In this document: piece by piece, positions 1 to 9,611 of the stretch | How positions within the stretch are numbered: position 1 is the first letter of the stretch | Layout of the letters: the number at the start of each line of letters is the position of its first letter | Translations under genes and position numbers: made by a program | Assembly: GCF_000485595.1 (NCBI RefSeq) | Contig: NW_014577376.1 | Location: 217,287-239,911, forward strand | Length of the DNA: 22,625 nucleotides | DNA from: Priapulus caudatus | Lineage: Eukaryota > Priapulida > Priapulimorpha > Priapulimorphida > Priapulidae | Direction: 5' to 3' | Notes under the pieces: model-generated | What the model was told of the DNA's origin: nothing | The model's input: the letters and a program-made list of their open reading frames with translations, nothing else | Databases searched by the model: none

Positions 1-454
1 AATCCTTACTTTTTCGAAGTAATAAACTAAATATTGACATATCATCATTAATTAAAAACATTGGAAAACATATTAAAACGCATTAACGTTAACTGTTTCA
101 GGGCAATAGCACTCATACACTTTTCCCAAAATATTGTTTCTAGCATAAAAGTTCGGGCATGTAGATAAAAACGTTAACATCAGATGTAATGGTTATAATG
201 GTTATGTAATGATAATTATATAGTCTCTCATCAGTAAAGACTGGTCATGTACTGTACATGTGCCCTAAAAATATTGCTTTGAATTAAAAATAAACATCTA
301 CATGTACATATATACATATAACAACTCTCTCTCTCATAAATAAAAAATAAATAAAAATAAAATATGAATTGGACAGTTCCTGCTTCAAAAGGCACAACGC
401 GCATCCTTTGGACATGGTTCGTAAATAAAATATTTTAAGAAAATAAAATGTTTT
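1..454. other. AT-rich noncoding DNA
   Basis: AT-rich sequence with short CT and AAAT-type runs near 325-360. I see no open frame, splice-bounded exon or RNA gene. Confidence 0.6.
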
Positions 455-885
455 CCCTACCTACCTACCCTATTTTTTTTCGGCATGTAACAGTAACCAC
501 ACATATATTTTGTTTTGGCCTAATTATAAGCTAATATCCCATTTTGTATGTAATTGTCTTCCATTCTCAACCTTAATTTTTTTCTACTACCAAGTTTGGC
601 CTTAACTAATACGGAAAAAAATGACACAGCAACTGATACCATGAGCATATGTAAAGGATTTACTTTAGTACAACCTTTGATTTATATGCTCCTATATGCT
701 GTGTTAGATGTTTACAACACATTAATTGGTGTCAGCCATTATGGTTGATAAATTTTTTGATAGCTTAAACCCTATGTTGAACGTGCAAGCTTACAATGAG
801 TGTTAATGGTAACTTAGGCCACAATTAAAAAAAATATTTGTTTGCCCTCACCCAACGCAGGCTGAAAAGTTTGGGTAGGTAGGTA
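455..885. repeat. Possible small element bounded by CCTACCTACC / GGTAGGTAGG
   Basis: The left edge (455-470) reads CCCTACCTACCTACCC and the right edge (873-885) reads GGGTAGGTAGGTA, an inverted match of about 13 bases around 430 bp of AT-rich DNA. The sequences just inside do not align well and no target duplication is clear. The ends are low complexity, so this may be chance. The 64-codon open frame inside has no recognisable protein. Confidence 0.25.
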
Positions 886-919
886 CATGGTTTTTTTTAA
901 GCGGTCTTTTTACAAATTC
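817..919 (+). repeat. Left arm of an outer inverted repeat
   Basis: Inverted partner of 2490-2601. The two arms share the 20-base core TTTGTTTGCCCTCACCCAAC inside a roughly 40-base block of about 85 percent identity, and the 13-mer TTTTTACAAATTC at their inner edges. Between the shared blocks the arms differ. They enclose the nested foldback elements. They are either the two ends of one old foldback element or two opposed copies of one family. Confidence 0.55.
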
Positions 920-997
920 AGCATGCATGGTGTCTACATGCTCGGGTGTGCTTGTGTGGAGATATCTTTTATGTTGAATGCTTGTTTTGCTTGGTAC

Positions 998-1004
998 ATA
1001 TAAT
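998..1004. repeat. 7-bp target site duplication of element A (left)
   Basis: ATATAAT directly precedes the first base of foldback element A. The same seven bases directly follow its last base at 2448-2454. Confidence 0.8.
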
Positions 1005-1112
1005 CAAGAGCATATAAAAAAGGAGAGCATACAACGGTGAAATGGTGAAACCATGTTGCAGTATTAGTCGAATTAAGAAACTTTGCATGTTTTATTTTGA
1101 CGATTCTTTGCG

Positions 1113-1119
1113 GTATTAT
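1113..1119. repeat. 7-bp target site duplication of element B (left)
   Basis: GTATTAT inside the arm of element A, repeated at 1836-1842 right after element B. Removing one copy plus element B restores continuity of element A's arm. Confidence 0.85.
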
Positions 1120-1835
1120 CAAGAGCGTATAAAGGAGAGCGTACAACGGTGAAATGCTGAAACCATGTTGCAGTATTAGTCGAATTAATAAACTTTCCCC
1201 GTTTTATTTTGACAATTCTTTGCAGTATTATTGATCAGCTGTCCTATCTTGTTAATATAAAACAAACCGAATGTCCCTACGATGCCCCTACGCTGAGATA
1301 ATGAGCGGTGAAAATTTGGTATTTTCGCCGAAAACCGACTCGAGATCACTGTTTACTGTGACTGTCTCTCGCTTTGAGATAACTTCGGGAAACCTCGCGT
1401 GTTTCTGTCAATGATTGACAAATGGAATGAATGACGTCTGTTATTGATTGCTATAGTGATGACCCCCACCTGTGCCCACCTCACGCTGGATGTACATAGT
1501 AAACTCTATAGTACTGACATGAGTCAGCGCTACCATGGCGCTACACAGCGGCGACCGGAAGCAATACACTGGCCACAAAGCGAGAGAGGGTCGCAGTAAA
1601 CAGTGATCTCGAGTCAGTTTTCGGCGAAAATACCAGATTTTCACCGCTCATTATCTCAGCGTAGGAGCATCGTAGGGACAAGCGGTTTATTTTATATTAG
1701 CAAGGTAGAACAGCTGATCAATAATACCGCAAAGAATCGTCAAAATAAAACGGGCAAAGTTTCTTAATTCGACTAATACTGCAACATGGTTTCAGCATTT
1801 CACCGTTGTACGCTCTCCTTCTTTATACGCTCTTG
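1120..1835. mobile_element. Foldback element B, nested inside A
   Basis: A 716-bp full-length copy of the same family as A and C. The left arm is 1120-1376 and the right arm 1576-1835, near-perfect inverted repeats of about 257-260 bp, with a unique centre of about 200 bp. Its ends CAAGAGCG and CGCTCTTG are complete. It inserted into an existing copy of its own family, so it is younger than A. No coding capacity; short open frames here run through inverted-repeat sequence and match no protein I know. Confidence 0.88.
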
Positions 1836-2447
1836 GTATTATTGATCAGCTGTCCTACCTTGTTAATATAAAACAAACCGCTTGTCCCTACGATGCTCCT
1901 ACGTTGAGATAATGAGTGGTGAAAATCTCGTATTTTCGCAGAAAACCGACTCGAGATCAGTGTTTACTGCGACTGTCTCTCGCTTTGTGGCCAGTGTATT
2001 CCTCCCGGTCGCCGCTGTGTAGCGCCATGGTAGCGCTGACTCACGTTAGTACTACAGAGATTACTATACATCTATCGTGAGGTGGGCACAGGTGGGGTCA
2101 TCACTATGGCAATCAATAACAGACGTCATTCATTCCATTTGTCAATCATTGACGGAACCACGCGAGGTTTCCTGAAGTTATCTCAAAGCGAGAGAGAGTC
2201 GCAGTAAACACTGATCTCGAGTCGGTTTTCAGCAAAAATACCAGATTTTCACTGCTCATTATCTCAGCGTAGGAGCATCGTAGAAACAAGCGGTTTGTTT
2301 TATATTAACAATTAAGGTAGGACAGCTGATCAATAATACTGCAAAGAATCGTCAAAATAAAAAGGGCAAAGTTTCTTAATTTGACTAATACTGCAACATG
2401 GTTTCAGCATTTCACCGTTGTACACTCTCCTTCTTTATACGCTCTTG

Positions 2448-2454
2448 ATATAAT
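2448..2454. repeat. 7-bp target site duplication of element A (right)
   Basis: ATATAAT, an exact match to 998-1004. Confidence 0.8.
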
Positions 2455-2489
2455 GTATTGCCTACAGATTTATATAATGTACACCAATA

Positions 2490-2601
2490 GAATTTGTAAA
2501 AAAAAAATATAAATAAATTTTTTTGAGTAGGCCCTAGGCCTAGGCCCCTTTTTGGCGGGTCGGTTGGGTGAGGGCAAACAAACAATATTTTTATTATGGC
2601 C
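2490..2601 (-). repeat. Right arm of the outer inverted repeat
   Basis: Reverse-complement partner of 817-919. It carries GAATTTGTAAAAA at its inner edge and the GTTGGGTGAGGGCAAACAAA core further out. The insert between the shared blocks contains CCTAGGCCTAGG, a word common in this window. Confidence 0.5.
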
Positions 2602-2763
2602 TTACTGGGCCTGAATTTGTGATTCACCCCTGGCTTTCAATACACCATTATTTAGGTTATACTAGAAAATTATATAGAAGCGCGTCTATAACCCATTGCC
2701 CCCCCAATGTCATATATACCTTCCTACTAGTTATAGTTATAGTCAAAGTTATACTGCTAGCAT

Positions 2764-2846
2764 AGCTCTAGAACTATAGCCCTCCGCTCCGCCGCAGGCC
2801 TAGCAGGCTAGCCTGCGGCGGAGCGTAGGGCTATAGTTCTAGAGCT
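2764..2846. repeat. Near-perfect 36-bp hairpin
   Basis: The left arm (2764-2799) and right arm (2811-2846) are reverse complements at 35 of 36 positions around an 11-base spacer. With a small bulge the pairing extends outward through TGCTAGCA-type sequence to about 2755 and 2856. The GC-rich inner stem (GCCTGCGGCGGAGCG) lies in otherwise AT-rich DNA. No long poly-U follows. It could be the remnant of a small foldback element or an RNA hairpin; I cannot tell which. Confidence 0.8.
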
Positions 2847-2939
2847 AGTGCTAGCACTGCTACGTCGACCACATTTTACAAAATACAAAATTTACTTCAT
2901 GATCAAAAATTGCAGCTAGCAATGCCAATGTTATTAGTT

Positions 2940-3204
2940 CTTTAAAATTACTTATACCAGATATAAAATGGTCTGAGCAGACCTGATATAGTGACGTTGG
3001 CTAGGACCAGGGTTAAATCCTTTACGATTTATCCTATCAAGCCATAACACCCTGCATTCTGTTGACAGCTTTTTAGTTTGACTTCCTTGGTCAAGTTGGT
3101 GGTGTATGGGTTTCGGAATTGCATAAAATCGTCGTTTAACATTTACATCAGCACGTTTTACACAAACCCAAAACAGCACAAGTAGGCCTAGGCCTATTAA
3201 CCAT
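2940..3204 (-). pseudogene. Decayed THAP zinc-finger domain with two frameshifts
   Basis: A C2CH THAP domain can be traced on the minus strand across three frames. It begins with an ATG at 3204-3202 and MVNRPRPTCAVLG. A stop follows soon after the second Cys region, and the match resumes in another frame with RRFYAIPK, then TKKLSTECRVLWLDRINRKG. After NPGPSQ the frame shifts again and gives CSDHFISG, with the C-x2-H pair and following Phe at 2979-2965. The order Cys pair, F-IPK, W-IRK-like, C-x2-HF is the THAP pattern. THAP domains bind DNA in P-type transposases and host factors. Each break could be fixed by one indel, so assembly error is an alternative to decay. No transposase body follows downstream. 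Confidence 0.65.
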
Positions 3205-3255
3205 TATAATTATTGCCTGGGTACTACGATGTTAGCAGGTGGCTTGCCGTTCAAC

Positions 3256-3447
3256 ATGGCGGCCGATGGAGTTCTGAGTAATGATGTGACGTCATTGGAA
3301 AACATCTATTCCAGAAACTCCTGGAAACTCTGGAGGCGTTTCGTTTACGTGCTGGCTGACCTAACCTGGCTAGGCCTACAGTCGTACATAAATACGATGA
3401 ACCACCACACATCAAATAACGTTTACACGTCAGTTATTTTAGATTAG
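3256..3447 (+). CDS. Unrecognised short open frame starting at AACATGGCGGCC
   Basis: A 63-codon frame that opens MAADGVLSNDVTSLENIYSR; another in-frame ATG lies 27 bases upstream at 3229. The start context resembles many metazoan first exons and a YY1-type ATGGCGGC site, and a palindromic CRE (TGACGTCA) lies inside it. It diverges from the THAP start at 3204 with about 50 bases between. No clear GT donor in frame was found and I recognise no family. It could be a first coding exon, a small ORF or chance. Confidence 0.2.
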   Translation: MAADGVLSNDVTSLENIYSRNSWKLWRRFVYVLADLTWLGLQSYINTMNHHTSNNVYTSVILD

Positions 3448-3930
3448 TTATTTTAGTTATGTTAAATTTCTGCGTAGGCCTAAAGGCTAAAACTATATTT
3501 AAACGATCAGCTATACCGACGTTGAAAAGATTAGCGGTCTAGGAAAAGATTACTCTTCTGTAATAATTACCGGTTCCACTAGGGTTTCATAAGGCATTAA
3601 TAATATTTTACAACCCAAATATGTAGCTGTTATGTTTATATGTACAGCACGTGTGTATATATGTCTCATATACTTATATTCTCACCTTTCCTTTTCGTAT
3701 CTGCTGATCTCTACTGTGTTTTTATCGCCACTTTCCGGCGACGCCATTTCGAATTATTTTACCGCCAGACAGCGCCACTTCATATACGTTACGTTACAGT
3801 GGTTCATTTTGTCTGCCTTTGCACTTGCACTTTGCTCGTCTTGCTTATTTTACGCGTAGGATCTACCTAATTTGTATCATACAGAAATGTGGTCATAATA
3901 ATAATTGTTAATTTTGTTTGTGGAACGCAA
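3448..3930. other. Noncoding DNA, nothing recognised
   Basis: AT-rich. Two overlapping open frames of about 75 codons (3632-3870) are hydrophobic in translation but match no known protein and lack splice context. Confidence 0.5.
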
Positions 3931-4048
3931 CACGTGTTTACCAAGGCATTATTCCTGGTGATACCAAGATTTTGGCAGGAGTGAATAATAATAATAGATC
4001 ACCCTCGATATTATTCACTCCCGATATTGGCAATTAAACCACGTGTTT
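3931..4048. repeat. Imperfect foldback bounded by CACGTG
   Basis: The ends carry CACGTGTTTA and TTAAACCACGTG. The inner arms GGAGTGAATAATA (near 3978) and TATTATTCACTCC (near 4010) are an exact 13-base inverted match around a short centre. The middle of each arm has drifted. This looks like a small MITE or cruciform-forming repeat. No confident target duplication. Confidence 0.45.
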
Positions 4049-5340
4049 GTTACGTATATTAAAACGGAGAATCCTCCTACCTATAATAAAGACAAACCAC
4101 ATAACATGATCACCGGGCCATAATTGATGAGAACCGGCCGTTGCGATTTCCAGTTATGTGTGCATTGTAACCGTAATGCATTTATTTATTTTTATTTATT
4201 TTTTATTTTTTATTTTTTATTTTATTTTGCATGATTCATTGATTGTTCCCGTCATTAGGAAGGCTTGCCGCCAGCCGCGATCTGTTAGGTCACTCCAAAG
4301 ACCCCATGCATCTACTGCCCCTATATAGTATTCGGTATAGTATATATATAGGGTCTTTGGTCACTCTCCGGGTGCGAGTGGCCACAGGTTTATACTTCTA
4401 CTTCTATACTGGACATTCCGTAAGGAATAAACGTCCAGGGAGGTAGTGCGCGAAAACTCCAGGTGCACGTGAGAGATTTTCATGGAATATTTAAAAAATG
4501 TAGGCAGTAATGTGTTCCAGAGATCGAGGCTTCTCTGGGCCAGGCACTCATTTCTGAGTGCGACTAGCATACGGCAATAGGCTGTTGCGAGCTGTTGTAG
4601 TTTCCCAGCCCGTTTACGGGGAGTTGAGTTTCAAATATTGACCATCTACTTGGAGGAATATCTCGCGATATGTGTTGAGACTTGAATCCCTGCAGTTTAT
4701 TAATTTCAAATAAGATCTAGTATAACGGCTGACATGCTTGGTCCTGGCATTGCTAATCAATAAGAGGAAATTGGGGGGGGGGGCAATTCCCAGGTTTCCA
4801 GGTAAAAAGTGCCATTAACGAGTTATCGGTTAATTAAAATAACAATTTCGGCTTTCCGCATTTCTGTTGGCTTACATTCCCTAATCAGGAAATAATATCT
4901 AGAATGTCCCGGTTCCCAGATAATTAAAACCGTCCGGGGATCGTGGGTATATTTGCTATAGTTTATAGTATGTACAATGTTATGTTGGACCACAATGGAA
5001 ATAAGTGTGTTAGCCACGCTTTTTGTGTTTTCATCCTCGATAATTTTCTAGCTGCATTTTGTTTTATTTATGCTGTTATCGATGTAATGTATGCTTTGTT
5101 AATTATCGAAGTAAATAAATCAAAAAAAAAAAATCAGTCCAATCTCGCGTCCCGAAGATAATTCCGTACCCTAAGCGTAACCCGTACATATATCATGATC
5201 GCTCTACTATAGTGGATGCTACATACGTGTACGAAACACATTGAACACGTAGCGTTTTACAATTGGGGGAGGGGTTTGACGTAAGTGAATAGGAAGGGTT
5301 CATGCTAATGGGTCCCTATAAGAAGAATATGAATTAATTT
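4049..5340. other. Noncoding DNA with A/T-run and poly-G stretches
   Basis: Contains a TTTATTTA/TTTTTATT low-complexity run (about 4180-4226), an alternating TA stretch near 4325-4350 and a run of ten G near 4773. No gene, tRNA or splice-bounded exon recognised. Confidence 0.55.
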
Positions 5341-5604
5341 TCCGGGAAGATTAGAGTAACTTTAATAAACCGCTTAATTCCATGACAAGATAAACAAATG
5401 CCAAAAATAGTATATATAAAATAAACTTAAAATATTATATTTCACATATTGTACAACTACAAAAGTTCACAGAAGTAATGTTACGAGAATGAATAGGAGG
5501 CAGATGCGAATTCATCTAGCATCTGAGCGAAAATTAACAGCAGTGCACTCCATTCATTAATTCTCTTACAACTATACACATTTCTGACTTAGCAACAAGA
5601 CCTG

Positions 5605-5724
5605 TCAATATAATCTTTTTCGTTTTTGCCCTGAATCAACAAACATTTCCGATTCATCACCATGCGTGCGTTTGAAACCCTCTTGTCTAGTAGGACGGTG
5701 CAAATTTGCAGATGCCTGTCGTGA
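5605..5724 (-). CDS. Candidate terminal coding exon, identity unknown
   Basis: After a plausible acceptor (pyrimidine-rich CCTCTCACTAG region, then ATTCAACAG) a phase-0 frame encodes 39 residues and a TGA. The end, HGDESEMFVDSGQKRKRLY, is mixed acidic and basic and looks like a real protein terminus with a basic nuclear-signal-like tail. An ATTAAA lies about 240 bases downstream (5361-5366, minus sense). It could end another gene, or be an alternative last exon of the minus-strand gene to the right, since phase 0 matches the donor of E7. The frame is open for about 40 codons further upstream, so the acceptor choice is uncertain. Confidence 0.3.
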   Translation of the reverse strand, partial: SRQASANLHRPTRQEGFKRTHGDESEMFVDSGQKRKRLY

Positions 5725-7463
5725 CTGTTGAATATTTATGCTAGTGAGAGGCAACCTCGCTCGTGTGAGATTGGGAAGGGCGGATTCAGTTTTACCGTGG
5801 CCAATGACGTGAACTATATATTGAAACACCCGTCTGTTCGGGGGCATCTGACCAGAAAAACAGACGCGAGGAAATACAAGAAAGATAGATGTTCGTGCGT
5901 ATAGTCTTTCTCTTTATTCCTCGTGATTCAGAAATCCACCCTCCTAGCAAAGTGGCTGTGCTGTTTAGCCAAGCGCTTCGAATTTCAGTTAATCAAATCA
6001 TACACTCAACGGTGGGATTTCGGACGCCCTTTCTCACCACGACGCCAACTAATATTTACACAGCAGTTTACAACAGCTACCTTCTCTGCCAATATATTGC
6101 CCACAGACGCGACTGCACTGGCTCCATAGATTTGAAACGAACATTAACCCCCTATAATACACATGACACTCTATCACACAACTCCAAATTCACGAATTCT
6201 GATAACTCTCAGTAGGAAGATGTGACGGGGTATAAAAGATTTAGTTGGGTCAAAATGGGCAGCGATGTTCAACAGCGATGAAATGTGTGCACAGGGTGTA
6301 AAATTTATTGAAATTCAACTAAAACTGCAATGTAGGGTTTGTTCCTTTGCTCCAGCATTAAGAATTAACAGTTTAGAAATAAAGCAGCAGTACAGGCCTT
6401 TGGTAACATGGCGGTTTCTGAAAACAGCAGTATCAATGTAATCAAGTGAGGTGCCTCTATATACCGACCGCAATAAATAACGGAAAATTGAACCTCGGTG
6501 AATAGGAAACTAGTCATTTGATTCTTCTTTCACCATAAAAAGAAAACTGACCCGGGTACGATCGATCGATCGATCGCTCGCTGCCAAGTTATAAATAAAT
6601 CAGGAGTTTCTAAAAATGGTTGACTAAGTAATAACATGCCGTGTTGCATGCGCCACTACTAAAACAGTACCGCGGAGCTTGCCAGCCAACGACACACAGA
6701 ACACGAATATCAAACCAGACCAACGTCTACGTATACGGCGGCGACTTACGACAAATAAAACATGATACCTGTCACACGTTAGACAGCACAGCACGTCGCG
6801 ATAATATTTACTCACTCGGTAGCGGGTGAGGGGGGGGGGTTGGGCTAATATGAGCTAATAATAGCGAACACGTATATTTATAACAGTAATACATACACTC
6901 AACACAAATATACACACATATACACACGTGCGCGTAGTATACATGTGTGTATGCATCATAAGGTTTAGCTCGAACAGCGTAGCCCCTTCCGTTTCCGCTA
7001 CACGGATTACACGATCGGTTTCCTGTAGGAGAAGCGAAAGGGCTACACTGGTAGAGCTACATTATGGTTGACCTAGTTTCTCTCTAATTTGACCTGCCAG
7101 ATTATTTTCAAGGCCATACACACCGACTGTTACACCATACACAGAGCAAACCTTGTCGGCAATCTTACCGCTGTGCAGCCTCCGAGATATATATATATAT
7201 ACCTTTCCTAAGCTACCTTACCATATGGCATCAGTTCACTTTAATATAAGGCAAACAGCTGCAGATTTTTACGTGCGCCATTCGGCACGGACTGTACAAG
7301 AGTGACGCAGGTGCGTCACGCACAAAGAGCACGCAAGCGACGCAAAGTCGCACAAGGTCGAGTCGGTCACAAAACTCCGCAAGTGCAAGATGGAATGACG
7401 ATCTCGTACGAAGACTAGCGTAGCTCATTCGGCCTGCTTCTGACGAGTTCTGACGACGGCGGG
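5725..7463. other. Noncoding DNA, no gene recognised
   Basis: Holds a (CGAT)n run near 6560-6577, a poly-G run near 6829-6838, CA/TA-rich stretches near 6885-6950, an imperfect inverted pair GTAGCCCCTTCC / GCGAAAGGGCTAC (about 6980-7045), and an AT dinucleotide run near 7187-7201. A 108-codon frame at 5889-6215 has no recognisable features. Confidence 0.5.
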
Positions 7464-7465
7464 TA

Positions 7466-7671
7466 TACAGTAAAGTCACTTATTTTCGTGGATCCCAATT
7501 TTCATGGTTTCGATAAAAAACGCATGTTCGTGGATTAATAATTTCGTGGATTCAAATCGTAGAACCGGCATTTGACACCTGTACATCATATTTCGTGGCA
7601 AGTTCGTAGATTGATAGACCCACGAAATCCACGAAAATTGGTACCCCACGAAAAAAAAGGAATTTACAGTA
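7466..7671. mobile_element. TA-flanked MITE with CGTGG-rich inverted ends (Tc1/mariner-like)
   Basis: About 206 bp. The left end TACAGTAAAGTCACTTATTT pairs with the right end (reverse complement TACTGTAAATTCCTTTTTTT), and both continue into TTTCGTGG repeats. TA dinucleotides flank both ends, as in Tc1/mariner insertions. The arms are roughly 60 bp at moderate identity. Repeats built on TTTCGTGG are familiar from many marine invertebrate genomes; that is background recall, not checked. Open frames across it are not genes. Confidence 0.7.
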
Positions 7672-8096
7672 TATCGATGAGTAAAACCCACGTCAGCACG
7701 AGCGAGCATGAGCGAACAGCTAATAACACGCTCCCGAATAACATTCCGTCGCACGAGCGTTCCACTCCAAATTTGTAATTAATATACGATACGATAGATA
7801 GAACACTCATCGGCTGGTAGGCAGTATACAGCTATGCACGTATATTATATTATATAATATAATATAAAAAATACACCAAATTATATTACACACAGTGGGA
7901 TTGAACATAAAATTGAGTGTGATGAAGTTATACGGGAGGGGAGGGGGAGGGGGGATAGGGAGGGTAGATATAGACACAAAGTATGAGTCTTCAAGTGCTG
8001 CTACCTTTCACAACAATAGTCATTATTAATAGAGTAGTAGCAAATGCAGAAAAAACCATTGTCAGTATTCAGGAGAGCAATTTTGGTACCAACTGA
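7672..8096. other. Noncoding DNA with AT palindrome and G-run
   Basis: A near-perfect TATTATATTATATAATATAA palindrome lies near 7843-7866. A G-rich tract follows (listed separately). No gene seen. Confidence 0.55.
7934..7964 (+). other. Potential G-quadruplex tract
   Basis: Five or more runs of three to six G separated mostly by single A. This fits the G3+N1-7 pattern for an intramolecular quadruplex on the plus strand. Confidence 0.6.
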
Positions 8097-8159
8097 TCAG
8101 AACGGCTGCACAGTGAAGCACACAGGCTGACAACCAGATGCAGTCAGTCCTACGTATAT

Positions 8160-8705
8160 GCGTTGTAAGTCGTTTCCATGGCATGAGCGTAAGCCGCCAC
8201 CACGCCAGCAGCGCACAACACTCCCCTCCAGCACACCAGCAGCACAGCAGCAGCAGCAGCAAAACAGCCGCAGACATGCAGCAGCAGCAGCCACCACCAC
8301 ATCTCTCCCCCTGCACCACAGCGGCAGCGCAGCCAGCAGTCATGCAGCACAGCAGCACCACACTATCGCGCTACCATTTTCACAGCATCAGAGCGCAGGC
8401 TATTGTAGGCCCCGCGCGGCCGTACACTCGACTGTAACGTAGCCGTAACACCTCCACCTCACACCTGCACCACCGGGCCACCAGCAGCAGCAAGCACCAC
8501 TGCACAGCCGCAGCAGCAGCAGCAGCACCGCCGGCCACAGCGCAGCAGCAGCCGCACAGCGCGCGCTAGCCAGCAGCGCGCAGCACCACCACCACCCACC
8601 ATCAGCAGCAGCAGGCGAGCCAGCAGCAGCACACCTATCGCACTCACACTACAGACAGAGCGAGCTATCTGTAGGGCTCCCGCGCGGGCTGGTACACGTC
8701 GAGGC
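8160..8705. repeat. Diverged tandem duplication of CAG/CAC-rich, CpG-rich DNA
   Basis: Two units of about 260 bp. Unit 1 ends near 8440 with GTAGGCCCCGCGCGGCCGTA and unit 2 near 8700 with GTAGGGCTCCCGCGCGGGCT followed by TACAC. Before these, both carry AGCAGCACCACACTATCGC-like sequence and clustered CAG/CAC/GCA triplets. The triplet bias opens frames of 60-100 codons on both strands, none with recognisable protein. It may be a CpG-rich regulatory region; no direct evidence. Confidence 0.45.
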
Positions 8706-8960
8706 GGGCACGAGAAGTGAGCTACGGTTGTTGTCGGCGACTGCCGTCAGCGTGCACGCCATCGCAGCGGCGCGCCTTCACTGTCCGAGATCTTCTTAAC
8801 CGCGACGTGGCTCGGCGGCGACGCCTCTCCTGGTAGATGCGAACAGCTGGCTAGGAGGCACGATCGTCGGGCTCCGTCCCGATTATGTTCATGCTCACGA
8901 GATGACGAACCTGCGCAGCAGAAAGGGCGGTGAGCGACGCTCGGAGATCAGGATGGCGGC

Positions 8961-9237
8961 GGTTACCGCGGCGGGCATGGACGGCGGATGGTACCGCGAC
9001 GACTGAAATGGCGACAAAACGGTTACCATGACGACTGGGGGACCGACGGTTACGGATGACCGCTGATGGCCGGCACGAACTGGTTCAATTGACGCTGATG
9101 GGACGACTCCAATGACTAGTATGACAATGCCGACCGGTTACCGTGGACAACTTGATAGGACGAGACACGTAACGCGTTACCGCGAAACGGGCAGACGTAC
9201 ACGGTTTACCGCAAAGGACAGACGTCTACGGTTACAC
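8961..9237. repeat. Degenerate ~30-bp repeat built on GGTTACC
   Basis: GGTTACCGCG at 8961 and relatives near 8990, 9021, 9048, 9136, 9174, 9203 and 9229, most spaced 26-38 bases. Several are followed by GACGACT. The first four occur at 29, 31 and 27 base steps, near three helical turns. GTTACC is also a half-site of the RFX X-box. This may be an old minisatellite or a cluster of binding sites. Confidence 0.45.
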
Positions 9238-9464
9238 ATCGGAGACGGTTCCCATTCTTTTATAGCAGGACATACTGCCTACATTTCATTTTACCCCATC
9301 AACCGTCGGTTATTAGCAGTCTTCCTGATTTACGTACACCCCGATCTTACTAATGTAGCATTTCGAAAACCCCACCAAAACAAACTACGTTGAACGGATT
9401 TTTTCAGAGGGCCACCAATCTTGTTTTACGAAAGATAGATGCGCACGCACATTTACATTTTCTG

Positions 9465-9470
9465 TTTAAT
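9465..9470 (-). terminator. Candidate polyadenylation signal ATTAAA
   Basis: ATTAAA in minus sense about 140 bases downstream of the E8 stop, followed after about 15 bases by a GT-rich stretch (GTGCGTGCG). Consistent with a 3' end, but such hexamers are common by chance. Confidence 0.3.
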
Positions 9471-9611
9471 CAGACTACGCAAGCCTGTCGTAAGGCGCAG
9501 CCGCGTGTGAGACACTTCGCCCCCACCCCTCTTTCGCTACGGCGCACAAATGCTTAGCGACCAGCGTTTCGTCGTCCGCTAGTCAACCTGTTGCGTCCTT
9601 TCGATATTGCG

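Larger units (their letters stand above)
1005..2447. mobile_element. Foldback element A, long-TIR DNA transposon, split by element B
   Basis: Non-autonomous inverted-repeat element that starts CAAGAGC and ends GCTCTTG. It is about 720 bp once the 723 bp of inserted element B plus its duplicated site are removed. Arms of roughly 260 bp flank a centre of about 200 bp, which is inverted relative to the centres of copies B and C. Its left arm is interrupted at 1119/1120. It has 7-bp duplications of ATATAAT. No protein-coding capacity. The superfamily is unresolved: 7-bp duplications occur in Dada and are near those of P and hAT. Transcripts of either strand would fold into a long hairpin. Confidence 0.85.

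Noticed and set aside
5889-6215. A 108-codon plus-strand frame
   Set aside because: No known domain, and ordinary composition for noncoding DNA of this base content.
7231-7754. Minus-strand frames of 82 and 92 codons
   Set aside because: The second runs through the TA-flanked MITE; the first has no motif or splice support.
8062-8647. Several Gln-, Ala- or Cys-rich frames
   Set aside because: Triplet-repeat DNA gives open frames on both strands. None has splice borders that match the host gene.
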